From: JBDTNQ01 sp039933635
Lineage (GTDB): Bacteria; Acidobacteriota; Vicinamibacteria; Vicinamibacterales; SCN-69-37
NCBI GenBank assembly: GCA_039933635.1
Contig: JBDTNQ010000055.1
Span: 1 to 27,567 of the forward strand
Length of the DNA stretch: 27,567 bases
Direction of reading: 5' to 3'
The notes below the pieces were generated by a model, which saw only the letters and a program-made list of their open reading frames with translations, was not told where the DNA came from and did no database searches. The position numbers and the translations under genes are program-made. Below are positions 13,239 to 21,819 of the stretch, in pieces. The first letter of the stretch is position 1, and each line of letters starts with the position of its first letter.

Positions 13239-14411
13239 ATGAGCACCTCCAGACATCTCGCACGCGTGGTCAACATTTCGGATTTACGGAGTCTGGCGAA
13301 GCGCCGGCTGCCGCGCGTCGTCTTTGACTACATCGATGGCGGCGCCGACGGCGAGGTCACCCTCGGTGAGAACACGCGAAGCTGGGACCAGGTACTGTTT
13401 CGGCCGCGTCAGGCCGTCCGCCTCCCCCACGTCGACACGCGGACGAGCGTGCTCGGCAGCGATCTCGACGCGCCGATCCTGCTGGCACCGATCGGCTATA
13501 CGCGACTCTTTCATCCGGACACGGAAGTTGGCGTCGCGCGCGCGGCGCATGCCACGGGCGTCGGCTACGTGCTCACGAGCTTTGCTGGCAGCCGCGTCGA
13601 GGACGTGGCCGCCGCGGCCGGTCCCCTCTGGTACCAGCTCTACCTCGCCGGCGGACGCGCGGTCGTCGAAGCCACGCTGGCGCGTGTCTGGCAGTCCGGA
13701 TGCCGCGTGCTGGCCGTCACGATCGACACGAACGCCCCCGGCATGCGCGAACGGGACGTCCGCAACGGCAGCGCCACCCTGGTCGGGCCCGGCGTGCTCA
13801 ACAAGATTCCCTTCCTGCCTCAACTACTGGGCCACCCGGGGTGGCTCACCGGCTTCCTCGGTGATCGTCCGGACGTCATGCACTACCCCAACATCGTCAT
13901 CCCCGGCTCGGGTCCGGCGCGCGCGAGCGATGTACGCACGATGCTGGCCGACTCCGTGATCGACTGGTCGGATCTGGCGTGGATTCGCGCCGCCTGGCCC
14001 GGCGCCATCGTCATGAAGGGCGTGTTGTCACCTGAAGATGCGCGACGCGCGGTGGACGAAGGCTGCGCGGGCGTCATCGTCTCGAATCACGGCGGCCGTC
14101 AGCTCGACACCTGCCTGCCCACCGTTCGGGCACTGCCGGCGATCGTACGGGCGGTGGGCGATCAGATGCCCGTACTGGTCGACGGCGGCATCCGCCGCGG
14201 CGCGGACGTCGTGAAGGCCGTCTGCATGGGCGCGAAGGCCGTGCTCATCGGTCGCGCCTACGCCTATGGATTCGCGGGCGCGGGCCAGGCCGGCGTGACG
14301 CGCGCCGTCGGGATTCTCCGAGCCGATCTCGACCGGACCTTGCGACTCCTGGGATGCGCATCGGTGCGTCAGCTCGACAGCAGCTACGTGGAAGTGCCCT
14401 CCACCTGGTGA
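13239..14411 (+). CDS. FMN-dependent alpha-hydroxy-acid oxidase/dehydrogenase
   Basis: A 390-aa TIM-barrel flavoenzyme of the family containing L-lactate dehydrogenase (LldD), glycolate oxidase and mandelate dehydrogenase. These oxidise 2-hydroxy acids to 2-oxo acids with FMN. Family marks are VVFDYIDGGADGEVTLGEN (28-45), the FMN-binding LLAPIGYTRLFHPDTE and LYLAGGRAVVE regions, VMKGVLSPEDARRAVDEG with K260, the catalytic SNHGGRQLD (H284, R287) and VLVDGGIRRGADVVKA for the phosphate site. No export signal is present. The start follows GAGG closely (AGAGGCCC then ATG). It is divergent from the cytochrome c/PQQ pair, with a 129-bp shared upstream region. The precise hydroxy acid cannot be assigned. 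Confidence 0.92.
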   Translation: MSTSRHLARVVNISDLRSLAKRRLPRVVFDYIDGGADGEVTLGENTRSWDQVLFRPRQAVRLPHVDTRTSVLGSDLDAPILLAPIGYTRLFHPDTEVGVARAAHATGVGYVLTSFAGSRVEDVAAAAGPLWYQLYLAGGRAVVEATLARVWQSGCRVLAVTIDTNAPGMRERDVRNGSATLVGPGVLNKIPFLPQLLGHPGWLTGFLGDRPDVMHYPNIVIPGSGPARASDVRTMLADSVIDWSDLAWIRAAWPGAIVMKGVLSPEDARRAVDEGCAGVIVSNHGGRQLDTCLPTVRALPAIVRAVGDQMPVLVDGGIRRGADVVKAVCMGAKAVLIGRAYAYGFAGAGQAGVTRAVGILRADLDRTLRLLGCASVRQLDSSYVEVPSTW

Positions 14412-14614
14412 CGCGGCGACGGGCGGCCGCCCGAAGTCATGCCCTGTTCGGGTACCAAACATTTTCCGCGACCCGTCGTCCCCTCATTACGCAAGCCTCG
14501 CCGGGCAGCCGGTCCTGACGAACGCTCTGATAGCAGCAAAACCACGACGGTAGCGGCGTTCAAGCGCGACCAGGCCGCTGAGTGGCTAGACCACTCGAGC
14601 GCCACGCACCACCC
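14412..14614. other. Intergenic region upstream of the glycosyltransferase
   Basis: No gene is supportable. It holds a GGGCGGCCGCCC palindrome about 10 bp after the oxidase stop and a short perfect stem GAGTGG/CCACTC (14580-14585, 14591-14596) with a CTAGA loop, about 20 bp before the promoter at 14615. Either could be regulatory; nothing more can be said. Confidence 0.4.
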
Positions 14615-14642
14615 TTGCGTTGACACTTCCGGTGGGTATAAT
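14615..14642 (+). promoter_or_regulatory. Sigma-70-like promoter of the glycosyltransferase gene
   Basis: A perfect -10 hexamer TATAAT (14637-14642) is preceded at a 16-nt spacing by TTGCGT (14615-14620). Overlapping it, a perfect TTGACA (14620-14625) lies only 11 nt from the -10, too close to act with it in the standard way. Transcription would start near 14649, leaving a leader of about 23 nt that carries GGAAAGGA before the ATG at 14672. Confidence 0.65.
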
Positions 14643-14671
14643 CGCGCCCTCGAACAACACACGGAAAGGAA

Positions 14672-16732
14672 ATGGCCTGTCGAGGGCCGCACCTCTTGCC
14701 CCCAGCGGTGCCGAATCGAAAAATCTGGGCGTCCACCCTGCGATGGACGCTTGTCTGTTGGGTCGTCGTCTTCTGGCGGATGGACTATCGCAGCCTGATC
14801 GATGACGAAGCCCATTACGCACAGTTGACGCGCGAGATGCTGCGCACGGGCAGTTGGCTCGTACCGACGCTCAATGGCGCGCCGTTCATCGACAAGCCGA
14901 TCCTCTTCCACTGGCTGCAGGCGCTGGCCTTCAGCGTATTTGGCGAGAGCGAGTTCAGCGCGGGCCTACCGAGCGCGCTCGCCGCAGTCGTCCTGTTCGT
15001 CATCACCGCCGTCCTCGGCAAACGTCTGATGAGCGGGGGCGTGGCGGAACGCGCGTGGCTCATGCTCGCCACGATGCCAGCCACGTTCGTGCTGAGCCGT
15101 ATCGGCTACCTGGACATGCTGTTCACCATGTGCCTGTTCGGGTCGATCGCCTGCGTGCTGCTGTCCGCGCTGCACGGACGGCGGCGCCTGCAATATCTCG
15201 GCTATGCCCTGCTCGTACTGGCGATCATGACCAAAGGGCCGGTGGCCCTCGCGCTCGTGGGTCTCTTTTTCATGCTGGCCTGGCTCGTCGGCGGCGAGTG
15301 CCGGCAGGCCTTGCGGACAGTCGATTGGCGCGTGGGGCTCGCGCTCACCGTGCTCGGTTCGGCGCCATGGTTCGTGTGGATGCACGGACGCTTCGGCGAC
15401 CGCTTCATCCAAGACTACCTGCTCGAGGGACACCTGCACTACCTCTCACCGCGCGCCTCCGGCAGTTCGAGCGCCAGTGGCTTCTACCTCGAAATGTTCG
15501 TCACCGTCTTTTTCCCGTGGAGTCTCGTCGCGCTTGGATCACTCATCGACGACCTTCGCAGATGGTGGAAGGGGACGCGTCCGCCATCGGCCACGCTGAT
15601 GTTGTGGCTGTGGATCGTCAGCGTGCTGCTGCTGTTCACCGTCGCGCGATTCCGCGTCGACCGCTACATCTTTCCGGCCGCGCCGGCCTGCTGCCTTCTG
15701 GCCGCACGCGGCTGGATGATGGCTCGCCAGGAACACGACGCCCGGAGCGTCGCGTTCACGCGCGCCGCGATCTTCGCGGTCGCGGTGCTGCTGATCGGCG
15801 CGGGCGTGGTCCTCGGACTGCGGTTGCCGACCCTGGGCCTCGACGTGCCGCTGGCGGCGTTTTCGCTCCCGGTCATCCTGCTCGCCGGTGGGCTCTGGAT
15901 CGCGTGGCAGATGGTGCGCGGCCATCTCCGGCCGCCACCGGTCCTCAATGGTCCAATTGGGGTCCTGGTCACCGTGTACGCGCTCGTCGTCGCCATCGGA
16001 TTCCCCATCCTCGAGAAGGGTCGCCCCATCAAAGCGGTGGGATCGTGGCTTCAAGCGCAGTCCACACGGGGCGATGCGGTCGGCCTGTACGCGCTGGATC
16101 GCTGGCAGCCGACGCTGCGCTACTACGGGCGACGTCCGCTCGAACGGCTCGACGACGAAGATGCGGTCCGGAAGTTTCTCGCCGAGCCCGGCCCTCGGTG
16201 GCTCGTCACACGGCGAGATTCGCTCAGAGCGCTCGCGCCCGACGTGACCGGAGCCGCCCCTCCGGACATCGCGCTCACAGTGCCGGCAATCGTCGGGACG
16301 AGCGGACGAGGCGTCCGGCGGCAAATCTGGAGCGATGTCATCGTCGTCAGAAAGACTGCGGAGCCCACGGTTCGCGAGGCGTCCGGGCCGCCCGTGAGCG
16401 CGACCGACCCACTGCCGACGCTCGCGGCTTCGAGCACGCCGTCGATCGGCACCGTGCTACCGGTCACACAGTTGCCGCCACCAACGTCCGGCGTCGCGGT
16501 AGCGGCAAGTCGCCCGGACGATCGAGAAAATATCCCGCCGCCAGCTCCGCCGGAGTCGGCATCCATGCCGCCGCGAAGCCAAGTGCGATCAGATGTCTCA
16601 CTAGCGCAGACGGATCGTCGAACGTCTGCCACGGCTCGCCCACCTCGGCGGCGCGTTCGGCGAGGCGCTGGCGCGCCACCCCCTCACGTGGACCAAACCC
16701 TTCAGCCGCCGTTGCTACAGCAGCAAAAGTGA
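14672..16732 (+). CDS. ArnT-like integral membrane glycosyltransferase (GT39/GT83 type, PMT_2)
   Basis: A 686-aa inner-membrane protein. The N-terminal half shows the polyprenyl-phosphate-sugar-using fold of ArnT/PMT_2 enzymes: after the first membrane segment comes the acidic catalytic loop DDEAHYAQLTREMLRTGSWL (D44, D45, E46), then VPTLNGAPFIDKPILFHWLQ, followed by about a dozen hydrophobic segments to about residue 440 (MTKGPVALALVGLFFMLAWL is typical). A periplasmic domain follows to about 557. The last about 130 residues are Pro/Ser/Arg-rich and look disordered; from about residue 598 this tail is encoded antisense to the methyltransferase remnant at 16464-16880, so it is probably an acquired extension. 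Family members move sugars from undecaprenyl-phosphate carriers to lipid A or other acceptors; the acceptor here is unknown. The start is supported by the promoter and GGAAAGGA. Confidence 0.86.
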   Translation: MACRGPHLLPPAVPNRKIWASTLRWTLVCWVVVFWRMDYRSLIDDEAHYAQLTREMLRTGSWLVPTLNGAPFIDKPILFHWLQALAFSVFGESEFSAGLPSALAAVVLFVITAVLGKRLMSGGVAERAWLMLATMPATFVLSRIGYLDMLFTMCLFGSIACVLLSALHGRRRLQYLGYALLVLAIMTKGPVALALVGLFFMLAWLVGGECRQALRTVDWRVGLALTVLGSAPWFVWMHGRFGDRFIQDYLLEGHLHYLSPRASGSSSASGFYLEMFVTVFFPWSLVALGSLIDDLRRWWKGTRPPSATLMLWLWIVSVLLLFTVARFRVDRYIFPAAPACCLLAARGWMMARQEHDARSVAFTRAAIFAVAVLLIGAGVVLGLRLPTLGLDVPLAAFSLPVILLAGGLWIAWQMVRGHLRPPPVLNGPIGVLVTVYALVVAIGFPILEKGRPIKAVGSWLQAQSTRGDAVGLYALDRWQPTLRYYGRRPLERLDDEDAVRKFLAEPGPRWLVTRRDSLRALAPDVTGAAPPDIALTVPAIVGTSGRGVRRQIWSDVIVVRKTAEPTVREASGPPVSATDPLPTLAASSTPSIGTVLPVTQLPPPTSGVAVAASRPDDRENIPPPAPPESASMPPRSQVRSDVSLAQTDRRTSATARPPRRRVRRGAGAPPPHVDQTLQPPLLQQQK

Positions 16733-16880
16733 ACACGGGTTCAGAGACCCACGCGCGCGTGTCGGCGTCGAGCAATCGCAGCGCGATCGGATCGTCGAGA
16801 ATCAGTGGCGTTGCGTCGAGCACCTGGTGAGCGGCGCGGAGAAAGGCCACCCCAAGGGCCGTAAGGCCGGCGAGGGACAT
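16464..16880 (-). pseudogene. SAM-dependent methyltransferase (LCMT/TIGR00027 type), in-frame deletion remnant
   Basis: The open frame gives 138 aa. Residues 1 to about 45 (GLTALGVAFLRAAHQVLD, then PLILDDPIALRLLD) match the N-terminus of the leucine-carboxyl-methyltransferase-like family. Residues about 50-138 match its C-terminus (VGEPWQTFDDPSALVRHLIA, then LAAGYFLDRPGDL). The roughly 150-residue middle, which contains the SAM-binding GxGxD-type loop, is absent although the frame stays open. Family members are about 280-300 aa. No Shine-Dalgarno precedes the start, where a ten-base unit GGGACATAT(A/G) is duplicated (16874-16893). It overlaps the glycosyltransferase's tail by 269 bp on the opposite strand. 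It is most likely non-functional, though a short product could be made. Confidence 0.72.
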
Positions 16881-16901
16881 ATAGGGACATATGAGGTCGA
16901 G

Positions 16902-16954
16902 GGCTCCACGACGTGTGCGTAGCGCCTTCCGGTGGAGCCCGCCCTCAGGCCCGG
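16902..16954. repeat. Hairpin repeat copy C
   Basis: GGCTCCAC (16902-16909) pairs with GTGGAGCC (16932-16939). The second arm is part of CCGGTGGAGCCC, followed by GCCCTCAGGCCCGG, which aligns with the repeat at 18640-18685 and with the reverse complement of 4421-4451. It lies just beyond the 3' end of the aspartyl-protease-like gene and upstream of the methyltransferase remnant. Confidence 0.55.
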
Positions 16955-16961
16955 TCAGACG

Positions 16962-18458
16962 CTACCGGACCCGCTGAAGTCGCAGCTGGCCGCGCGGCAA
17001 ATCCATCGCGACACGATAGCCCTGGAGGAACTGGTGGCCGAGAATGCCGCCCACCTCAAAGCCGAGGAGCACGCTTGGCGCGTGGAGGTTGAGCACGGCA
17101 AGGCCGAAGCGGCGGTACGCGATGTCTTCGAAGGTGAGATCCACACCAGGGAGCAGAAACGCGTCGCGGTCACGACCGTTCGTGCCCCACACGTTCAGCA
17201 TGATGCGGCGGGGTGGCGTCATGTCGAGACGGTTCGCGATCGCGGTGGAGATGGAGATCATCTGGCCGCCGGTGTCTACGACGAAGTACGCCGGATGCGT
17301 CTGATTCAAGAGACCGCGCACCATCGGCAGACGGACGATACGGAGCGGCAGGGTGACGTCGGCCACGGATGCGGGCAGTGTGCGCGCGAACGTGACTTCC
17401 AGGCGCGCGTAGTCGACAACCATCGAAAAACCCGCTGCCTGCGGCGAGAAGCTGTCGCCGGTCGTCGACAGCGGATCCGGCCCGTTCTCGTTCCGGATCA
17501 CGACTGGCAGATTGCGAATCTTCAGCGGCCCGAATGCAAGCGTGTCGGCCCGGGCGATGACGACCGGCTGGACGCCGACCTGGCCCACACCGGTGACGAG
17601 CGTTTCGGTAACGGTGCGGAGGCGCGCTCCTGCCGCGGTGCGCCGTGTCACGGCCGTCCGATCGGCCCCTGTATCGACGACGAACTCGACATGGTGACCG
17701 TTCAGCTCACCGTCCACGCGCACCTTGTCGTCGACGAGGCGGAACGGCAGCGTGACCTGCGCCGAAGCCGTGAGTTCAATCGCGGCGGGTTGACGCCCCT
17801 CGAATCCGCGAAAGAGCCGGAGCCGGTTCTGGACGACGTCGCCCGAACGCAGACGCTTGGGCAGCAGCCCGATGCAGGTTTGGAGGGTGCGCTCAGCCAC
17901 GTCGTATTGGAACCGGCGTTCGTACGCGTCGCTGATCTGCAGACAGATCTCCGGGTCGAGCGGCGCCCGGCGCGCGGCGGAGGCCAGGTGCTCGAGCGCG
18001 GCTGACGTCTGGCCACGGCTGTCGAGCGATCGTGCCAAGCCGAACTCCGCTCGCGGTGAGACCGGATCGATGGCCACGGCCTGCGTGTAGGAGGCGTCCG
18101 CCTCATCGAAGAGCCCGCTCGCCCACAGCGCGTCGCCGCGCAGCGTCAACGCCTCGGCATCATCGGGCGCATCGTCGACGAGGCGACTGGCGTCGCGGTG
18201 GGCCGCGTCGAACCGGGAAAGGTAGAGTGCCGACCGCACGGCGCCTTTGCGCGCGGACCGCGACCCATCGTCCGCGTCCGAGTCGAGGACGACATGGAAC
18301 GCCGCGTAGGCGTCCGCGTATTTCCCTTCGCCAAAGAGGCGGGTCGCACGCACGAATGCGCGGGCGGCATCCTCGCGGTCAGCGCGAGGTGCGGCGGCCA
18401 GCATGAACATGGCCACAAGAAGCGCCAGCGACAAGGGCGCGCGAGAGATCCGCATCAT
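16962..18458 (-). CDS. Exported TPR protein with two retropepsin-like aspartyl protease domains
   Basis: A 498-aa protein. A signal peptide (residues 1 to about 25, core LALLVAMFMLAAA) is followed by tetratricopeptide-like repeats (about 30-215; LRGDALWASGLFDEADASYT is a clear unit) and then two single-lobe aspartyl protease domains. The first has the active-site triad VDTGADRTAV (D262-G264). The second has VDTGGQMISIS (D395-G397) and the matching C-terminal GGILGHQFL (470-478). Having both lobes in one chain suggests an internal pseudo-dimer similar to a pepsin-type arrangement but built from retropepsin-like units. The first ATG at 18458 has GGAG 8 nt upstream. It may process or bind envelope proteins; the substrate is unknown. 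It is transcribed divergently from the PVC-type protein across a 330-bp gap. Confidence 0.83.
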   Translation of the reverse strand: MMRISRAPLSLALLVAMFMLAAAPRADREDAARAFVRATRLFGEGKYADAYAAFHVVLDSDADDGSRSARKGAVRSALYLSRFDAAHRDASRLVDDAPDDAEALTLRGDALWASGLFDEADASYTQAVAIDPVSPRAEFGLARSLDSRGQTSAALEHLASAARRAPLDPEICLQISDAYERRFQYDVAERTLQTCIGLLPKRLRSGDVVQNRLRLFRGFEGRQPAAIELTASAQVTLPFRLVDDKVRVDGELNGHHVEFVVDTGADRTAVTRRTAAGARLRTVTETLVTGVGQVGVQPVVIARADTLAFGPLKIRNLPVVIRNENGPDPLSTTGDSFSPQAAGFSMVVDYARLEVTFARTLPASVADVTLPLRIVRLPMVRGLLNQTHPAYFVVDTGGQMISISTAIANRLDMTPPRRIMLNVWGTNGRDRDAFLLPGVDLTFEDIAYRRFGLAVLNLHAPSVLLGFEVGGILGHQFLQGYRVAMDLPRGQLRLQRVR

Positions 18459-18570
18459 GAGCGAACTCCAGACGGGCTCCGGCGGCCCCCAGCGGGAGGA
18501 TTGCAGGAACGCGTCGTATTCAGTTGGGTGCTGACCCGACAGTATATCGGCAGTGCCGTCGAATTCTCCA

Positions 18571-18591
18571 GCCCGGGACCTGCAGGGCCGG
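18571..18591. repeat. Degenerate hairpin repeat copy B'
   Basis: GCCCGGGACCTGCAGGGCCGG aligns, with a few substitutions, to the stem-loop of the copy at 4421-4444, in the same orientation. It lies about 50 bp from the opposite-orientation copy at 18640-18685. Confidence 0.4.
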
Positions 18592-18639
18592 TTTCGATCC
18601 GAAGCCCGGGGCCGATAGGAGGAGAGGAAGCCGCCCTCC

Positions 18640-18685
18640 CACCGGAAGCACGCCTCCGGTGGAGCCCCGGCCCTTTAGGTCCGGG
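18640..18685. repeat. Hairpin repeat copy B
   Basis: A first stem CACCGGA/TCCGGTG (18640-18646, 18655-18661) is followed directly by CCGGTGGAGCCCCGG, then CCCTTTAGGTCCGGG. The second half can fold on itself (CCCGG with CCGGG around a CCCTTTAGGT centre). The order matches the copies at 16902-16954 and, in reverse complement, 4421-4451. It lies about 100 bp before the PVC-type protein start. Confidence 0.55.
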
Positions 18686-18788
18686 TACATCTCGTTTAAA
18701 CTGTGGGGAAACGGTTCCATGTCCGAGTCGATCGGGTCGCGGCGGGTGCGTCACGAACGATCAGCGTCGCGCCACGAGGGATACAGGT

Positions 18789-21700
18789 ATGCGAATTCGA
18801 GTTCAGCGGTGGGCAATCGTCGCGGTCGGAGTCCTCGGTCTCGGCTGGTCGGTGTTCGCCCAGACGGCCGGTAACAGCAACGAAGGCGCGGACTTCTCGC
18901 CGAAACCGCCCATCCAGGCGCGCAGCGCCGCCGATGAGGCCAAGAGCTTCGTCCTGCCAACGGGCTATCGGATGGAGCTGGTCCTTTCCGATCCCGACAT
19001 CGTGAACCCGTCCGTGATCGAGTTCGACGGCAACGGCCGCATGTACGTCGTCGAGTTCGTCACGTATATGCCGAACGTCGAGGGCGAGGGACAGCGCGAG
19101 CCGAAGAACCGCATCAGCCGGTGGGAAGATACGAACGGCGACGGCACCTACGACAAGCACACGGTGTTCGCCGACGGTCTGGTGCTGCCCCGCATGGTGC
19201 TGCCACTCGACAACAACAGCATCCTGACCAACGAAACGGACTCCGACGACGTCGTCAAGCTGACGGACACGAACGGCGACGGCGTGGCGGACAAGCGCGA
19301 GCTGTTCTACTCGGGCGTCGGCCTCAACCGGGACGGCAATCTCGAGCACATGCAGAGCGGCTTCGTCTGGGGTCTCGACAACTGGATCTACAGCACCTAC
19401 AACGCGTTCCGCTTCCGCTGGACGCCGGGCGGGATCATCCGCGAAGCCACGGGCAATAACAACGGCCAGTGGGGTCTCTCGCAGGACGACGACGGCAAGA
19501 TGTGGTTCGTGTGCGCGGGTTGCGAGCGCGGCCCGGTCAACTATCAGGTGCCCATCCAGTACGGCGCCTACCGCCTGGCGCCGCGCCCGGCGAACGTGGA
19601 CGTGCCCGCGAACAACTTCGACGAGTACGAGGCGCAGTTCGACATCGTGTGGCCGATTGTCGGCCTGAGCGACACGCAGGGCGGCATGGGCCGCGTGCGG
19701 ATGCCGCTCGGCGTGCTCAATCACGCCACGGCAACGGCGGGTCCGGACATCGTCCGCGGGGACCGTGTGCCCGCGGACCTGAAGGGCGACCTGCTCTACG
19801 CGGAACCCGTCGGCCGCCTCATCCGCCGCGCGAAGATCGTCAAACCGGAGGCGACTGTCATCGTGACGAAGGCAGGTCAGACGCTGCGCGGCCAGGTCGT
19901 TGGCGAGACGCAGGCCGTGGTGCAGTTCCTGGCGAACGACGTCTCGGCGCCCGTGACGATCCAGAAGGCGGACATCACGAGCCGCACCACGTCGCCCGAA
20001 GGCGTGATTCAGTTGCGCAACGCGTATCCCGGTTCGGAGTTCATCCTGAGCACCGATCCCCTGTTCCGCCCGGTCAACCTGCGCACGGCGCCTGACGGCA
20101 CGGTCTACATCGCGGACATGTATCGCGGCATCATCCAGGAAGCGCAGTGGACCGGCGCGGGATCGTACCTCCGCCACAAGATCCAGCAATACCAGCTCGA
20201 CAAGATCACGACCCACGGCCGCATCTGGCGGCTGCGGTATGACGGCGCGCCAGAGGTGCCCGCGACGCCGAACGGTCCGGCGGCCCGCGCGTTGCCCGGC
20301 ATCCCGGCCATTCCGGCAGTCGCGCTCGATTTCACGAAGCCGAACATGCTGAATGAAACGCCGGCCCAGCTCGTCGCGCACCTGACGCATCCGAATGGCT
20401 GGTGGCGCGACAACGCGCAGCGGCTGCTCGTGCTGAAGCAGGACAAGTCGGTGGTACCCGCGCTGACGGCACTCGTCCGCGCGCAGGACAACCTCACGGC
20501 GCGGTTCCATGCGCTCTGGACACTCGAGGGACTGGGCGCCCTCGACGCGGGCCTCGTCCGCGACGCGATGAAGGACGCCAGCCCGCGCATGCGTATCCAG
20601 GCGATTCGCGCGAGCGAGACGCTGTTCAAGGCGGGCAACAAGTCCTTCGACGCCGACTACCGCGCGGCGACGAAGGACCCGGATGTCGACGTCGCCATCC
20701 AGGCGATCATGACGCTGAAGGTACTGCGCGTGCCCGACTTCGCCGATGTCATCAAGGCGACCATGGCGAGCAACAAGGCGCTGGGCGTGCAGGAACTGGG
20801 CCGCCTGGCCATCGTCGCGCCGGCGGCGGCGTTCGCGGGACGCGGCGGCGCCGCACTCTCACCAGAGCAGCAGCAACTGATGGAGCGTGGGCAGACAATC
20901 TTCAACGAGCTCTGCTTCAGCTGTCATGGGGACGACGGCCGCGGCACGCCGAAGTCGGGCGGGACACCAGGCGAGACGATGGCGCCGCCGATCGCCGGAT
21001 CGGCGCACGTGCAGGGGCATCGAGATTTCGTGATCAAGACGCTGCTCCACGGTCTCACCGGCCCGAACAACGGCAAGAACTACACGGAAGTCATGATTCC
21101 GATGGGCGCGCAGAAGGATGACTGGATCGCAGCGGTCGGTTCGTACATCCGGAACAGCTTCGGTAACTCGGCATCCTTCATCATGCCGAGTGATGTGACC
21201 CGGGTGCGCGCGGCCACGAGCAGCCGGAAGATGAGCTGGACGGTCGCGGAGATCGACGGCTCACTGCCAATGCTGCTGCAGACGCAGTCCACCTGGAAGG
21301 CCTCGGCGAGCGTCGGCGCGGAAAACGCGGCGAAAGGCTTCACCTTCGTGGGCTGGACTACGGCCGGACCGTCGCAGGCGGGCCAGTGGTACCAGGTGGA
21401 ACTCCCCGAGGTGGTCTCGATCGCCGAAGTTCAGTACAACGCGCCGGCGGGACGCGCGGGCGGGCCCGGCGCACGCGCCGGTGGCGCGCCCGGCGAACTT
21501 GTCGCCCGCGGCGGTGGCCCGGCCGCGCCTCCGGTGCCGGCGCCCGCGCCCGCGCCAGCCGCGCGAGGCGGCCGCGCCACGGCAGCCCCGCCAGCAGAAC
21601 TTCAGTTGCAGGTATCCACCGACGGCAAGACATGGTCGGCCCCGCTTGCCAGCGCATCAGGCAGTACCCTGACCACCTTCGCCTTCCAGCCGACGAGAGC

Positions 21701-21797
21701 GAAGTTCATCAAGATCACCCGCAACACGCCGGCCACGAACAACGGCGCGTGGACGATTCAGAACCTGCGCGTCTATCAGGCGGCGACGGCCAAGTAG
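18789..21797 (+). CDS. Exported PVC-type heme-binding dehydrogenase-like protein
   Basis: A 1002-aa secreted multidomain protein. A signal peptide (WAIVAVGVLGLGWSVFAQ) precedes a PVC-type beta-propeller (about 50-460): FVLPTGYRMELVLSDPDIVN, NRISRWEDTNGDGTYDKHT, then a second DTNGDG calcium-like loop, GFVWGLDNWIYSTYNAFRF, and later FRPVNLRTAPDGTVYIADMY. A 50-residue insert (about 350-400: VTKAGQTLRGQVVGETQAVV) splits it. A HEAT-like helical region (about 500-680) follows. A cytochrome c domain has CFSCH at 709-713 and a likely Met ligand in EVMIPMGAQKDDW. The end, about 800-1002, is a beta-rich, discoidin-like segment (GQWYQVELPEVVSIAEVQYN, FAFQPTRAKFIKITR) interrupted by a Gly/Ala/Pro stretch. 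The ATG at 18789 has GAGG 9 nt upstream. It is probably a periplasmic or cell-surface sugar dehydrogenase; its substrate is unknown. Confidence 0.87.
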   Translation: MRIRVQRWAIVAVGVLGLGWSVFAQTAGNSNEGADFSPKPPIQARSAADEAKSFVLPTGYRMELVLSDPDIVNPSVIEFDGNGRMYVVEFVTYMPNVEGEGQREPKNRISRWEDTNGDGTYDKHTVFADGLVLPRMVLPLDNNSILTNETDSDDVVKLTDTNGDGVADKRELFYSGVGLNRDGNLEHMQSGFVWGLDNWIYSTYNAFRFRWTPGGIIREATGNNNGQWGLSQDDDGKMWFVCAGCERGPVNYQVPIQYGAYRLAPRPANVDVPANNFDEYEAQFDIVWPIVGLSDTQGGMGRVRMPLGVLNHATATAGPDIVRGDRVPADLKGDLLYAEPVGRLIRRAKIVKPEATVIVTKAGQTLRGQVVGETQAVVQFLANDVSAPVTIQKADITSRTTSPEGVIQLRNAYPGSEFILSTDPLFRPVNLRTAPDGTVYIADMYRGIIQEAQWTGAGSYLRHKIQQYQLDKITTHGRIWRLRYDGAPEVPATPNGPAARALPGIPAIPAVALDFTKPNMLNETPAQLVAHLTHPNGWWRDNAQRLLVLKQDKSVVPALTALVRAQDNLTARFHALWTLEGLGALDAGLVRDAMKDASPRMRIQAIRASETLFKAGNKSFDADYRAATKDPDVDVAIQAIMTLKVLRVPDFADVIKATMASNKALGVQELGRLAIVAPAAAFAGRGGAALSPEQQQLMERGQTIFNELCFSCHGDDGRGTPKSGGTPGETMAPPIAGSAHVQGHRDFVIKTLLHGLTGPNNGKNYTEVMIPMGAQKDDWIAAVGSYIRNSFGNSASFIMPSDVTRVRAATSSRKMSWTVAEIDGSLPMLLQTQSTWKASASVGAENAAKGFTFVGWTTAGPSQAGQWYQVELPEVVSIAEVQYNAPAGRAGGPGARAGGAPGELVARGGGPAAPPVPAPAPAPAARGGRATAAPPAELQLQVSTDGKTWSAPLASASGSTLTTFAFQPTRAKFIKITRNTPATNNGAWTIQNLRVYQAATAK

Positions 21798-21819
21798 GCG
21801 CCCGACGTACGCCTGTGTG

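Larger units (their letters stand above)
18459..18788. other. Divergent intergenic region, 330 bp, with repeats
   Basis: No gene. It carries the upstream regions of both the aspartyl-protease-like gene (minus) and the PVC-type protein gene (plus). The centre is filled by two hairpin repeat copies in opposite orientation (18571-18591 and 18640-18685). No promoter hexamer pair stands out; TTTAAACTG near 18695 is the most A+T-rich point. Confidence 0.5.

Noticed and set aside
14672..16830. A second long plus-strand frame overlapping the glycosyltransferase (14854-16830)
   Set aside because: It encodes an Arg-rich sequence with no membrane segments, whereas the chosen frame gives a clean ArnT-like protein.
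18198..18788. An upstream extension of the PVC-type protein to 18198
   Set aside because: The frame is open, but it overlaps the divergent aspartyl-protease-like gene and repeat elements; the signal peptide begins at the ATG at 18789.
18696..20510. A 604-codon open frame on the minus strand
   Set aside because: It lies antisense to the PVC-type protein, whose motifs are unmistakable; the product is low-complexity Arg/Val/Asp-rich.
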